In this document: positions 21,562 to 30,709 of the stretch, piece by piece | Layout: each line of letters starts with the position of its first letter | Numbering within the stretch: position 1 is the first letter of the stretch | Source: Prolixibacter bellariivorans ATCC BAA-1284 | GTDB taxonomy: Bacteria > Bacteroidota > Bacteroidia > Bacteroidales > Prolixibacteraceae | DNA: 64,000 bases | Direction of reading: 5' to 3' | Assembly (NCBI RefSeq): GCF_000621705.1 | Contig: NZ_KK211332.1 | Coordinates: 186,001-250,000, forward strand | Made by a program: the position numbers and the translations under genes | Notes under the pieces: generated by a model | Seen by the model: only the letters and a program-made list of their open reading frames with translations | Databases searched by the model: none | Told to the model about the DNA's origin: nothing

Positions 21562-24500
21562 TTATTTTTTATCCATAAAAATGAATTTCTTTCTTAAAGC
21601 CGTTTTCTTATCCCGCTCGCCCGTTTTGGCAAATACAGCATAAATAACCGGCACAATAATCATGGTAATAATGGTGGAGAAAATCAAACCTCCAATGACC
21701 GAAATTCCCATGGGTTGCCAGATTTCGGAGCCTTCGCCGGTGCTAAGTGCCATCGGCAACATTCCCAGAATCGTTGTCATAGCAGTCATCAATACCGGAC
21801 GCAAACGCGATTTACCGGCTGCCCGAATGGCATCATACAATTCCATGTCCCGGTCGCGCATCAGGTTGGTGTAGTCGACCAATACAATGGCGTTTTTCAC
21901 CACGATACCGACCAGAAGGACAGCCCCGAGTGCCGCTACCAGGTTCAAATCGGTTCCGGTAATCAACAGTGCCAGTACCACTCCGGCAAAGGAGAACGGT
22001 ATGGAGAACATGATGATGAACGGCATTTTGAATGACTCGAACTGTGATGCCATCACCAGGAATACCAACACCAGACTGAGCAGCAGAAGGAGTCCCAAAT
22101 CGGTGAATGATTCCTGCTGATCTTCATAAGCACCACCTACGTCAATCATAATTCCGGTAGGTACGTCCAGTTTATCAATCTTTTGCTGTATCTGACCAGC
22201 CAATTGGCCCAGCGACGTCTTATACGGCGCACACGAAACCTTCACAACACGTTCGCGCTGACGGTGCTCGATGTTCGGTGGAGACCAATACTCTTCCACT
22301 TTACCAATTTCCTTCAGCTTAATGTATTTACCAGCCGGTGTCATGATCGAGATATTCTCCAGGTCGGTGATGGAGCTACGATACTGTGGCGCATAGCGCA
22401 CAATTACGTCGTACTCGTCTCCCTGCTCCCGGTACTCGGTAGCCGTTAAGCCATCTACACGATTCCGAATCATGGCCGACACCGAAGCGGTGTTCAAGCC
22501 GTGAAGTGCGAGTTTATCGCGGTCAAGAACTACTTTCAGTTCCGGCTTCTCCTTATCCCGGCTAATCTGAACATCGGATGCTCCTTTGATATTCCGTACT
22601 TCACCCGCTATTTCATTTGCCAGCTTCGATGTGGTATTGAAATCGTAACCATAGATGTACACATCAACGGTATTGGAAGTTTGCATTCCACTGGAGAAAG
22701 TAAAGGAATAATTATTTATCTCCGGAACCTCATCCATCTTTTTCCGCAAGGCTGCTGCCACTTCCCAAACACTGCGCTTACGCTGGCTTGGTTTATCGAG
22801 CGTCATGGTCATGTTGATGATGTGCGAACCGGTTTGACTAAATAACGAGATGAAACCACCCGAATCGTCGGAACCATCGGACGTACTAATCAGCTGTACT
22901 TCCGGTGCTGTTTTCCGAATGATTTTTTCCATCTGCCGGGCTACGCTATCAGTTACATCGACCCTTGTTCCTGATTGAAGTTCAATTTTCAACTGAATGC
23001 GGCTCTCATCGGTCTGTGGCATAAAGTCAGTTCCCAGGTTCTTCGCTAAATACATCGAGGTTAAGAAGATGACAAGCGCACTTAAAAGGATAACCTTTTT
23101 GTGATGCAAACTCCATTTTATGGCTTTCTCATATCCCCGGTCGAGTGCATTTAGTGCGCGAAGGAATGTATTGTCGTAACTGAATCGTGAAGGTTTTTCC
23201 TTCTTCGGTTGCAGTTTCAGCAATTTTGAACTCAGCATCGGAGTCAGCGTGATAGCAGCGACCGTTGATGTTACTACCGTGATGGTCACAATCCATCCCA
23301 ACTGATGGAACATTACTCCGGTCATACCCGAAACCAGGGTCAGCGGGAAGAATACCGCTACAATCACCAGCGTAGTGACGATAACCGAAAGCCACACTTC
23401 GTTGGTCGCATAAATAGCGGCCTCACGTGGACTGCTCTTTCGTTCAATATGTGTCGTAATGTTTTCCAATACCACAATGGCATCATCCACCACCATTCCA
23501 ATCGCAATGGAAAGCGATGAAAGTGAGATGACGTTGATGGAATTCCCCGAGATGTAGAGGTAGATAAAAGCAACAATCAGCGATATGGGAATGGTGAGCG
23601 CCACAATAAATGTCGCCCGCCAACGTCCCAAAAAGGCCAGCACCACCAACACCACGAAGAGGAGTGCAAACATCAGCGTCTGCGAAAGGTTCGAAACCGA
23701 ATCCTTGATAAAGTCGGACGAATCGAAAATCGTTTCAATTTTCACATCCGGCGGAAGTGTTTTCTCCAGTTCCGCCAAGTGTTTCTTGACTTCCCGGGCA
23801 ACTTTCACCGTGTTGGCTCCCGACTGCTTCATCACGAACATCCGGAGCCCCTGCTGTCCGTTGATGCGTTCGTGAAGCCCTGTATCTTTCAAGGTATCTT
23901 TCACGGTGGCTACATCGCGCAGGTAAACCGGATGACCATCACTGGTCCCCACAATAACATTGTTCAACTGACGACTATCGGTAAATTCACCTTCCACGCG
24001 AAGCTGGTAGTCCATTTTCCCCATCTTCACGTTTCCGGAAGGTGTATTCTGGTTTTCCGCTCGAATAACATTCCCTATCTGGCCGATGGTCATGTGATAC
24101 GCATCCAGCCTATTCGGATCGACATTCACGTAAATCACCCGGTTCGGCTGTCCGGCTAAACCGATAGAACCGATTCCGTCGACCCGGTTCAGCGGATTGA
24201 TGATTTTCTCATCCAGGATTTTTTCCAGTCCCGGATAACTCTCTTTTGCATTAACCGCGTAAAAGAGAACCGGCATCATGCTGGAGTTAAACTTGAAAAT
24301 GACAGGCTTTTCACAGCCATCGGGCAATCGCTTCTCGACCAGGTCGAGCGCGTCGCGTATGTTGTTGGCTGCCTCATCGAGGTTCGTTTCGTACTGAAAT
24401 TCCAACGTAACCACTGAAAGATTTTCGTACGATACCGACGAAATGGTTTTCAGCTTATCCACCGAGTTCATACCATCTTCGATTACCTTCGACACATTGG

Positions 24501-24681
24501 TCTCGATATCCGAGGCACTGGCACCCGGATAGGTGGTCATCACCGTGATGGCAGGAAACTCAATTTCGGGATATAAGTCTACGGGCAAGTGCACCACGGA
24601 GTAGATTCCCATGACAATTAAAGCCATGAAAATCATCAATGTTGTGATGGGACGTTGCACCGCACTTTTATATATACTCAT
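21562..24681 (-). CDS. RND efflux pump permease (HAE1/AcrB type)
   Basis: A 1039-residue protein with two homologous halves. Each begins with a TM helix and is followed by a large periplasmic loop and five further TM helices (12 TM in all). It starts MSIYKSAVQRPITTLMIFMA and has the proton-relay Asp pair in IGMVVDDAIVVLENI (about 400). Family motifs such as VDLYPEIEFPAITV and LRPVLMTAMTTILGMLPMA are present. It extrudes drugs, bile-salt-like compounds or lipids using proton motive force and forms a tripartite pump with the adaptor and TolC genes upstream. The gap to the adaptor gene is 41 bases, consistent with one operon. Confidence 0.96.
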   Translation of the reverse strand: MSIYKSAVQRPITTLMIFMALIVMGIYSVVHLPVDLYPEIEFPAITVMTTYPGASASDIETNVSKVIEDGMNSVDKLKTISSVSYENLSVVTLEFQYETNLDEAANNIRDALDLVEKRLPDGCEKPVIFKFNSSMMPVLFYAVNAKESYPGLEKILDEKIINPLNRVDGIGSIGLAGQPNRVIYVNVDPNRLDAYHMTIGQIGNVIRAENQNTPSGNVKMGKMDYQLRVEGEFTDSRQLNNVIVGTSDGHPVYLRDVATVKDTLKDTGLHERINGQQGLRMFVMKQSGANTVKVAREVKKHLAELEKTLPPDVKIETIFDSSDFIKDSVSNLSQTLMFALLFVVLVVLAFLGRWRATFIVALTIPISLIVAFIYLYISGNSINVISLSSLSIAIGMVVDDAIVVLENITTHIERKSSPREAAIYATNEVWLSVIVTTLVIVAVFFPLTLVSGMTGVMFHQLGWIVTITVVTSTVAAITLTPMLSSKLLKLQPKKEKPSRFSYDNTFLRALNALDRGYEKAIKWSLHHKKVILLSALVIFLTSMYLAKNLGTDFMPQTDESRIQLKIELQSGTRVDVTDSVARQMEKIIRKTAPEVQLISTSDGSDDSGGFISLFSQTGSHIINMTMTLDKPSQRKRSVWEVAAALRKKMDEVPEINNYSFTFSSGMQTSNTVDVYIYGYDFNTTSKLANEIAGEVRNIKGASDVQISRDKEKPELKVVLDRDKLALHGLNTASVSAMIRNRVDGLTATEYREQGDEYDVIVRYAPQYRSSITDLENISIMTPAGKYIKLKEIGKVEEYWSPPNIEHRQRERVVKVSCAPYKTSLGQLAGQIQQKIDKLDVPTGIMIDVGGAYEDQQESFTDLGLLLLLSLVLVFLVMASQFESFKMPFIIMFSIPFSFAGVVLALLITGTDLNLVAALGAVLLVGIVVKNAIVLVDYTNLMRDRDMELYDAIRAAGKSRLRPVLMTAMTTILGMLPMALSTGEGSEIWQPMGISVIGGLIFSTIITMIIVPVIYAVFAKTGERDKKTALRKKFIFMDKK

Positions 24682-24722
24682 TGTTGCTGCGTTTTAAATG
24701 TTTTTAAATCGGGCCGACTGTG

Positions 24723-25778
24723 TTACTTCACGATTTTGACATCGTTTCCTTCCACCAGGTTAGCCTGTCCCACCACAATGATTTGATCACCGGGTTTCAA
24801 TTTATCCGAAATCACTTCGATATCGGCATCAAACCGTTCCCCGAGTTGAATATCAACTCGCTGCGCCTTGCCATTCACATATTTGAAGAGATAACGCTGA
24901 TTCGTTCCTTCCTGCTTTAACACAGCAATTGCCGGCACCAGGTTGGCAACATCCCTTCCCACATGAATCGCTACCTTGCCATACATTCCCGGACGGATTT
25001 TTTCATCAGTATTCGGAACGGTTATTTCTACCGTGAAAGTTCTCGATGCCGGGTCAATGGCCGGATGGATACGATAAACCGTCCCTTCGAAAACCTTGCC
25101 GGGATAAACATCCGCTGTGACATCTACTTTCATTCCCTTATGAATGCGGGGAAAGTCCTTTTCCGTCATGTTGATAACTGCCTTTATCGGATTGAGCTGC
25201 ATCAGTGTGACAATCGCTGCCTTTCCGGCTGAAGTATTCGGTGAACCGGAATACATCTCGCCATCTTCAAAGTATTTACTGGTAATCACTCCGCTAAGCG
25301 GTGCTCTGAGTTCGGTGTTCTCCTTCAGAAACTGAACATTCTCTTTGGCGACGTTGTACTGTGTAGCCAGCTGATCATATTTCTGCTGCGTTACGGTTCC
25401 GGTTTTCTGCAACGTATCAAGCCGACCAAAATCGGTCTTCAGGTTTTCGAGCTGTAACTCTGCCTGCTTCAGCTGGGTACGATCCATCTGCACGAGCAAC
25501 TGACCAGCTTTTACATGATCGCCGACCTCAACATAAATCTTTTCAATCCGGCCCGGACTGGCAGCAGTCAGATAATTTTCGTGATAAGCCACAAACGAAG
25601 CGGTTTGGTTAATGGTCCGGCTAACTTCCTGTGGCTCCAGCGACATTACTTTAACCGGTCGTATTTTAATACTATCCTGTTTCACGTCGCTTGCTTTTTC
25701 TCCGCCTTTATTTCCGCATCCGGTAGCGAAAAGCGTGGTAGCGACCAACAGCACAATTAGATTTATTTTGAAATTCAT
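24723..25778 (-). CDS. RND periplasmic adaptor (membrane fusion) lipoprotein
   Basis: A 351-residue protein with lipobox FATGC (Cys21). It has the usual order of barrel-sandwich lipoyl halves (SPGRIEKIYVEVGDHVKAGQLL at about 75 and APLSGVITSKY), a short coiled-coil hairpin between them (about 105-150), and a beta-barrel and membrane-proximal domain including IDPASRTFTVEITV. The hairpin is short, as in TolC-coupled MexA-like proteins. It links the permease to the outer-membrane channel encoded 21 bases upstream. Confidence 0.95.
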   Translation of the reverse strand: MNFKINLIVLLVATTLFATGCGNKGGEKASDVKQDSIKIRPVKVMSLEPQEVSRTINQTASFVAYHENYLTAASPGRIEKIYVEVGDHVKAGQLLVQMDRTQLKQAELQLENLKTDFGRLDTLQKTGTVTQQKYDQLATQYNVAKENVQFLKENTELRAPLSGVITSKYFEDGEMYSGSPNTSAGKAAIVTLMQLNPIKAVINMTEKDFPRIHKGMKVDVTADVYPGKVFEGTVYRIHPAIDPASRTFTVEITVPNTDEKIRPGMYGKVAIHVGRDVANLVPAIAVLKQEGTNQRYLFKYVNGKAQRVDIQLGERFDADIEVISDKLKPGDQIIVVGQANLVEGNDVKIVK

Positions 25779-25799
25779 GATTATCTGTTTAGGATTTGA

Positions 25800-27101
25800 T
25801 TATAAATCATTCAACAATTTTTCCCAGGCAACATACGCCTGTAGTAACTCCATTGTGGCTCCCACGAAATTATTCTCGGCCTGCAGATAGTTATCATTGG
25901 CCTGCAAGCGCTCCAGACTCGATGCAATACCATGTTCGTATTTCAGGTCGAAATTCCGGTTAACCCGGAGAGCGACCTTGACATTCTCTTTCTGACTGGT
26001 GTATTTGTCAAACGCGTTACGAAGATTAAACCGCAATTGCTTTTCCTGAATCTTCAGCTGCTCTTCCAGCAAATCTTTCTGGTTTTGTGTCTGCTCCAAA
26101 CTGATATTGGCCTGAGATACTTTGGCTTTCCGCAACCCGCTGGAAAAAATAGGAATACTCAGATTCAGTCCGACCACATCTTTCGGAGAGGCATCAAAAT
26201 TGGGTTTCATAACCTTTTCCGTATGGTTGTAGAAGCTGCTCAGGGTAGGTAAATAAGCCGACTTCTCAAGTGCTAACTGTTTCTCAGATAGCTTTTCCTG
26301 CGTTTCCATCACTTGATAATCCAAATTATTCTCAACCGACATGGAGCTATCCATCAGAGCTGTAAAGTTGATGCGGTTAATAATGGTTTCAAGCCCTTGG
26401 GTTAGGTGTATTTCCTGTTCGGCCGGTACTCCCAGTTCGAACCGGAGCATATTATAAGCCATTTCCACTTGCCTGTCGGCTGAACGAACACCGTTTTCCA
26501 AAGTCGATACCGATACGGAAAGCTGATCCACATCGGTCGATTCAGCCATCCCAACTTTTTCCATTTGTTTGGTTTTGGCCAGTGTACTGCGCAGGTTCTC
26601 CAGATTCTTTTTCAGAATGTCCCGGGTCTGTTCACTCACCAAAATCAGGTAATAACTGTTGGCGACCTGCTCTTTGATGTCCTGCTGCGATTTCTCGTAG
26701 TTCGTTTCCGACAACGACTTGTATATCTTGGCCGTCTGCAAGCCAACAAGGTAGCTGCCACTGAACAACAACTGCGATACGCTTACCGACACATTGGAAG
26801 TCGGTTTGAACGGAATAACGGTCGGTGGCATGTTCGCACCAAACTGAATGGTCTTCGATGCTCCCAGATAGTTTGAGTAATCAGCTTTGGCATCAATTTG
26901 CGGTAATCCCGATGCAATCGATTCCCACACTTTCTTTTGCGCAGCATCTACATCCAACTTGGCGTTTTTTACTTTCTTGTTGTACTCAAGCGCGTAATCC
27001 TGTGCCTGCTTCAACGTGAATTGCATTTCCTTGGGCGGAAGTGCAAACACCGTTGCCAATCCGGCAAACAGGAAGGTAACAATCAACACTACTTTTCTCA
27101 T
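25800..27101 (-). CDS. TolC-family outer-membrane efflux protein
   Basis: A 433-residue protein with a signal peptide (about 1-20) and two outer-membrane efflux repeats rich in long helices (about 28-210 and 225-430). Typical stretches are LKQAQDYALEYNKKVKNAKLD-like at the start and YLQAENNFVGATMELLQAYVAWEKLL at the end. It forms the trimeric exit duct of the pump. It follows tetR by 36 bases and precedes the adaptor by 21, so tetR-tolC-adaptor-RND appear to be one transcript. Confidence 0.95.
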   Translation of the reverse strand: MRKVVLIVTFLFAGLATVFALPPKEMQFTLKQAQDYALEYNKKVKNAKLDVDAAQKKVWESIASGLPQIDAKADYSNYLGASKTIQFGANMPPTVIPFKPTSNVSVSVSQLLFSGSYLVGLQTAKIYKSLSETNYEKSQQDIKEQVANSYYLILVSEQTRDILKKNLENLRSTLAKTKQMEKVGMAESTDVDQLSVSVSTLENGVRSADRQVEMAYNMLRFELGVPAEQEIHLTQGLETIINRINFTALMDSSMSVENNLDYQVMETQEKLSEKQLALEKSAYLPTLSSFYNHTEKVMKPNFDASPKDVVGLNLSIPIFSSGLRKAKVSQANISLEQTQNQKDLLEEQLKIQEKQLRFNLRNAFDKYTSQKENVKVALRVNRNFDLKYEHGIASSLERLQANDNYLQAENNFVGATMELLQAYVAWEKLLNDL

Positions 27102-27137
27102 ACACTATCTATTTTACTCATAAATTGTCCGGCATTA

Positions 27138-27767
27138 TTACTTCTCCGTGAATCTGTCGAAATTCTCAAGATACTGTCGTATCAGTTCACGTCCCTTGTC
27201 AGTACTGATTCCCCTCAGATAGGGCATGAACAAATGGAAATGCCATTCCTTCACCGACCAGGAATCACTCAAAACATCGCTCTCCTGGCTATTTTGCGCC
27301 AAATCGACCAACTGTATCCACACCGATGCTACAATTTCCATATTGATGCTCTGCTCAAAGACCTCTTCCTCAACCCCCTGCCTGAACAACCGGAGCATGA
27401 ACTTCCTGGATTTAGTCGTGTAATCACGGGTGACCAACTCCAGAATATCCGGATAGTGCTTCTTCAGGTCACTGAAAAAACGGGGGTTGATTTTCTGCAT
27501 CACCTGGTGATTTTCTTTACCAATTCGGTAAAGTGCGTCGATGACGTTCGGGGCATTTTCCATGATTTCATCGAGTGTCTTGCCATGCAGGTCGCCGCCT
27601 GCAATAATGCCTTCTCTCAACAATTCCGTCTTATCCCTGAAATTCTCATAAATGGTCCGCTTGGAAATGCCCAGCTCGGCAGGGATGGCATCCATCGTTA
27701 CACTCCGGATGCCATCCCTGGCAAACAGGTCCATTGCCCCTATCATAATTCGTTGACGTGCATTCAT
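27138..27767 (-). CDS. TetR/AcrR-family transcriptional repressor
   Basis: A 209-residue protein with an N-terminal helix-turn-helix (about 5-50: RQRIMIGAMDLFARDG, SVTMDAIPAELGISKRTIYENF) and a helical ligand domain. It is the first gene of the efflux operon and very probably represses it, including itself. Two copies of a 28-bp palindrome-like site lie 26-110 bases upstream of its start and are good operator candidates. The inducing ligand is unknown; presumably a pump substrate. Confidence 0.93.
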   Translation of the reverse strand: MNARQRIMIGAMDLFARDGIRSVTMDAIPAELGISKRTIYENFRDKTELLREGIIAGGDLHGKTLDEIMENAPNVIDALYRIGKENHQVMQKINPRFFSDLKKHYPDILELVTRDYTTKSRKFMLRLFRQGVEEEVFEQSINMEIVASVWIQLVDLAQNSQESDVLSDSWSVKEWHFHLFMPYLRGISTDKGRELIRQYLENFDRFTEK

Positions 27768-27792
27768 CTATTCCAATTTTGCTGCAAATATC

Positions 27793-27876
27793 GAAAACTA
27801 TTTCGGTTTATTTAGTTTTCTCAATATGATCTAATCGTTAAATTGAAAACTTTTTTAGTTTATTTAGTTTTCAATT
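27793..27876. promoter_or_regulatory. Tandem candidate TetR operators upstream of the efflux operon
   Basis: Two 28-bp units share GAAAACT, then seven variable bases, then TTTATTTAGTTTTC. The first is at 27793-27820 and the second at 27843-27870; the second is flanked to form a 10-bp perfect inverted pair (AATTGAAAAC/GTTTTCAATT, 27841-27876). Centres are about 52 bp apart, five helical turns. Inverted GAAAAC/GTTTTC half-sites just ahead of a tetR gene are what a dimeric TetR repressor would bind. Confidence 0.72.
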
Positions 27877-27959
27877 ATGTGCACTAACATTCAAACGAAT
27901 CTAATTTGCATTTTCATCAAGAAAAGCGTCCGACTATTTTCATAATTTAAATAAGCTGC

Positions 27960-27967
27960 TAATTTTG
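27960..27967 (+). promoter_or_regulatory. Candidate -7 box for the TIM-barrel isomerase gene
   Basis: TAATTTTG fits the Bacteroidota TAnnTTTG -7 consensus and lies 57 bases before the ATG at 28024. I see no good -33 TTG at the usual distance, so this is a weak call. Confidence 0.4.
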
Positions 27968-28023
27968 TATAGGTTAAGCATAGTATGCTCGACCGAATTA
28001 ACTAATCACTTACCTAATCCGTT

Positions 28024-28899
28024 ATGAAACTAAACACTCACTTGATGAAATCAGTGGGATTGCTGCTACTCGCATTCCTGCTATCCGGCCTTTCTTCCTG
28101 CAAACAAACCCAAAAGAAACATGAAAAGTACATCGGTCTTCAACTCTGGTCGGTTCGCGATCACATGAAGGACGACGCCAAAGCCACGGTGGAAGCTGTG
28201 GGCAAAATTGGTTACAAATTTATCGAAGCTGCCGGCTATGCCGATGGAAAATTCTACGGTATGGAGCCTGCTGCTTTTGCCGATTTGGTAAAAGCTAACG
28301 GCATGGATTTCCTCGCATCGCACACCGGACAGGCCGTTCCCGATTCGTCGAACTGGGACGAAGTGCTGGCCTGGTGGGACCAGTGCATCGCGGCACACAA
28401 AGCGGCGGGCGTAAAATACATCGTCCAGCCGTTTATGGATAAAGTGGGTTACGAGAGCATCGAAGGTGTTCAACGCTACTGCGATTACTTCAATGCGGTG
28501 GGCGAAAAATGTAACGCTGCCGGCATCCGTTTCGGTTACCACAACCACAACAACGAATTCAAGGATATCGACGGGCAAACCATATACGATTACATGCTCA
28601 ATCACACCGATCCGGCCAAGGTCTTTTTCGAAATGGACCTGTACTGGATTACCGAAGGAGGTAAAAACCCGGTGGATTACTTCAACCAATATCCCGGACG
28701 ATTCCTGTTATGGCACGTGAAAGATAAAACCGAACTCGGCGGCGATGACAGTGTGATGGATTTCAAACCCATCTTTGCCGATGCTGAAACAGCCGGTATG
28801 AAATACATTGTGGTGGAAGTAGAAGAGTACAATTTCGACCCGCTGGTTAGCGTGGAGAAAAGTCTCGACTTCCTGAACAATGCACCGTATGTGAAATAG
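28024..28899 (+). CDS. Sugar phosphate isomerase/epimerase-like TIM-barrel lipoprotein
   Basis: A 291-residue protein with lipobox LSSC (Cys26). The AP-endonuclease-2/xylose-isomerase-like barrel follows, with YIGLQLWSVRDHM at about 36-48, FGYHNHNNEF (metal-binding His) and MDLYWITEGG, LWHVKDK and VVEVEEY later in the sequence. Family members epimerise or isomerise sugars and related compounds. A lipid-anchored, extracytoplasmic form is common in Bacteroidota, where some act on modified or keto sugars. It is a stand-alone plus-strand gene with its own terminator. Confidence 0.9.
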   Translation: MKLNTHLMKSVGLLLLAFLLSGLSSCKQTQKKHEKYIGLQLWSVRDHMKDDAKATVEAVGKIGYKFIEAAGYADGKFYGMEPAAFADLVKANGMDFLASHTGQAVPDSSNWDEVLAWWDQCIAAHKAAGVKYIVQPFMDKVGYESIEGVQRYCDYFNAVGEKCNAAGIRFGYHNHNNEFKDIDGQTIYDYMLNHTDPAKVFFEMDLYWITEGGKNPVDYFNQYPGRFLLWHVKDKTELGGDDSVMDFKPIFADAETAGMKYIVVEVEEYNFDPLVSVEKSLDFLNNAPYVK

Positions 28900-28918
28900 G
28901 TTGTTTTTGAACTACATC

Positions 28919-28957
28919 CGGAAGGGAGATTCGCACGTCGGATTTCCCTTCTTTTTT
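28919..28957 (+). terminator. Rho-independent terminator after the isomerase gene
   Basis: GAAGGGA at 28921-28927 pairs with TCCCTTC at 28945-28951, followed by TTTTTT. It lies about 20 bases after the stop codon. Confidence 0.85.
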
Positions 28958-29102
28958 ACCCGCTTTCGGTTATCTCCTTCCGGGAAAAGAAAACCACCTT
29001 TTTTAAGTCAGCCTATAGAATAGCTATACAACATGTTCGACTGATCTTTGTCCCGAATTTCCTATCTTCATCGAACAGAGTAAACCAAAAAATCAAACCA
29101 TA

Positions 29103-29681
29103 ATGAAGTCAGCTACCGCCCCTCACGTGAGCGTGGTTTTCCGGGACGAAGATTTCTCCAGTCAAACTTTTCGTTTCGAAGAATTTGAAGACTGTCTCTT
29201 CGAGAACTGTAATTTTTCGTCGTGCGATTTTACCCGCACCGTATTCCTCAATTGCCGATTCGACAACTGCGATCTGAGCGGCAGCCGTTTTCAGCAGGCG
29301 AACCTCGAAGGCATCATCTTCGACGGCTGTCGTTTAATCGGTATCGATTTCACCATGATAAGCCGTGTTAGGCTCGATATGACTTTCAACGACTCTGAGC
29401 TCGAAATGTGCAACTTCACCGGTCTTCCGCTCGACGGAACCTCTTTCGAAAGGTGCCGTATCGACGAATGCGAGTTTGTGGAAACGAACCTGAAGAAAGC
29501 GAAGTTCCGGGAAACGGACCTGACCGGCACTTTCTTCCGGCAATGTGACCTCACCGAAGCCGATTTTCGCGGAGCCAAAAACTATCGTTTCAATCCGTGG
29601 GAAAACCGGATGAAAAACGCCCGCTTCTCGACACCGGAAGTGCTGTCTTTCCTTTCGCCCCTGCAAATTTTAGTTGACTAA
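29103..29681 (+). CDS. Pentapeptide-repeat protein
   Basis: A 192-residue protein built almost entirely of A(D/N)LXX-like pentapeptides, for example FENCNFSSCDFTRTVFLNCR and ANLEGIIFDGC. The repeats run from about residue 25 to 175, giving a right-handed quadrilateral beta-helix. No signal peptide. It resembles the McbG/Qnr-like group of cytoplasmic pentapeptide proteins, some of which protect DNA gyrase. That activity cannot be claimed here, because many relatives are uncharacterised. It is a monocistronic gene. Confidence 0.9.
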   Translation: MKSATAPHVSVVFRDEDFSSQTFRFEEFEDCLFENCNFSSCDFTRTVFLNCRFDNCDLSGSRFQQANLEGIIFDGCRLIGIDFTMISRVRLDMTFNDSELEMCNFTGLPLDGTSFERCRIDECEFVETNLKKAKFRETDLTGTFFRQCDLTEADFRGAKNYRFNPWENRMKNARFSTPEVLSFLSPLQILVD

Positions 29682-29774
29682 CATTCCCGAATTGCCGTCA
29701 CCGGAAAAACAACATCAAGGGGTTAGCTTCTTTTTTGTAACTTGTGGTGTATATCATCCATAAAAGGCTAAACC

Positions 29775-30497
29775 ATGTCACATATCCTCATTATGCTGGC
29801 CCTGTTGTTCCCGGGACAACCAGCCGCAGACACATTCGAAACCGATACGTTTCAAACGGATAAAGGAAACCTCGCTATCACATTCATCGGGCACGGAACC
29901 CTGATGATGATGTGGGACGGGAAGGTCATTCACATCGACCCCGTCAGCCGTGAAGCCGATTATTCCACACTTCCCAAGGCCGATCTAATTCTCGTTACCC
30001 ATGATCATGGCGATCATCTTGACCCGGCCACCATTGCACTGCTTCGGAAACCGGATACGAAGGTGATTGTGAGCAAAAGCTGTGAAGGGAAAGTGCCTGA
30101 TGAGACCGTTCTTTCCAACGGGCAAAGCATAACGGCCGATGATATTCGCGTGGAAGCGGTGCCGGCCTATAACCTGGTGCATAAACGCTCAAACGGACAA
30201 CCGTTTCACCCGAAAGGGAACGGCAACGGTTATGTGCTGACCATGGGCGGCAAACATATTTACATTGCCGGAGATACCGAGAACATTCCCGAGATGAAAA
30301 ACCTGAAGAACATAGATATTGCCTTCCTTCCCATGAATTTGCCGTATACCATGACGCCGGAACAAACCGCTGAGGCTGCCCGCAGTTTCATGCCGAAGAT
30401 TCTTTACCCGTATCACTTTGGGCAGACCGATCCGCAACAGCTGGTGAAGCTGCTAAAGGATACTTCCATTGATGTTCGGGTAAGAAAAATGGAATAA
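29775..30497 (+). CDS. MBL-fold metal-dependent hydrolase (UlaG-like)
   Basis: A 240-residue protein with a short N-terminal hydrophobic stretch (about 4-16). Metal-binding THDHGDHLD is at about 76-84, IYIAGDTENIPEM at about 160-172 and the late His in LYPYHFGQTDP. This pattern is that of the beta-lactamase-fold L-ascorbate-6-phosphate lactonase-like group, often annotated as MBL fold. A weak signal sequence suggests export. The substrate is unknown. Confidence 0.88.
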   Translation: MSHILIMLALLFPGQPAADTFETDTFQTDKGNLAITFIGHGTLMMMWDGKVIHIDPVSREADYSTLPKADLILVTHDHGDHLDPATIALLRKPDTKVIVSKSCEGKVPDETVLSNGQSITADDIRVEAVPAYNLVHKRSNGQPFHPKGNGNGYVLTMGGKHIYIAGDTENIPEMKNLKNIDIAFLPMNLPYTMTPEQTAEAARSFMPKILYPYHFGQTDPQQLVKLLKDTSIDVRVRKME

Positions 30498-30709
30498 GCT
30501 CATAAAACTCTACTCCGGTGAATCACGTTCATCTTGCTTTTTGAATCCTGAAACGGATTCTCCCGTATAATCCGGCAGTCGACCATTACCATGCCTGGCC
30601 GAAGGACTAAATTCAGCCTGACATCTTTTCGTCATGCTTGAACCAACGCAACGATTTGCTGTTGATAGGCAGGGGTACCGGAAGGCACCATCACCAACGA
30701 CTCAAAGAC

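Noticed and set aside
28081-28689. Minus-strand ORF of 202 codons
   Set aside because: Antisense to the TIM-barrel lipoprotein gene, which has clear motifs.
30638-30709. N-terminal extension of the FGE-like gene from a TTG
   Set aside because: No similarity or signal value; ATG at 30710 directly precedes the TM anchor.
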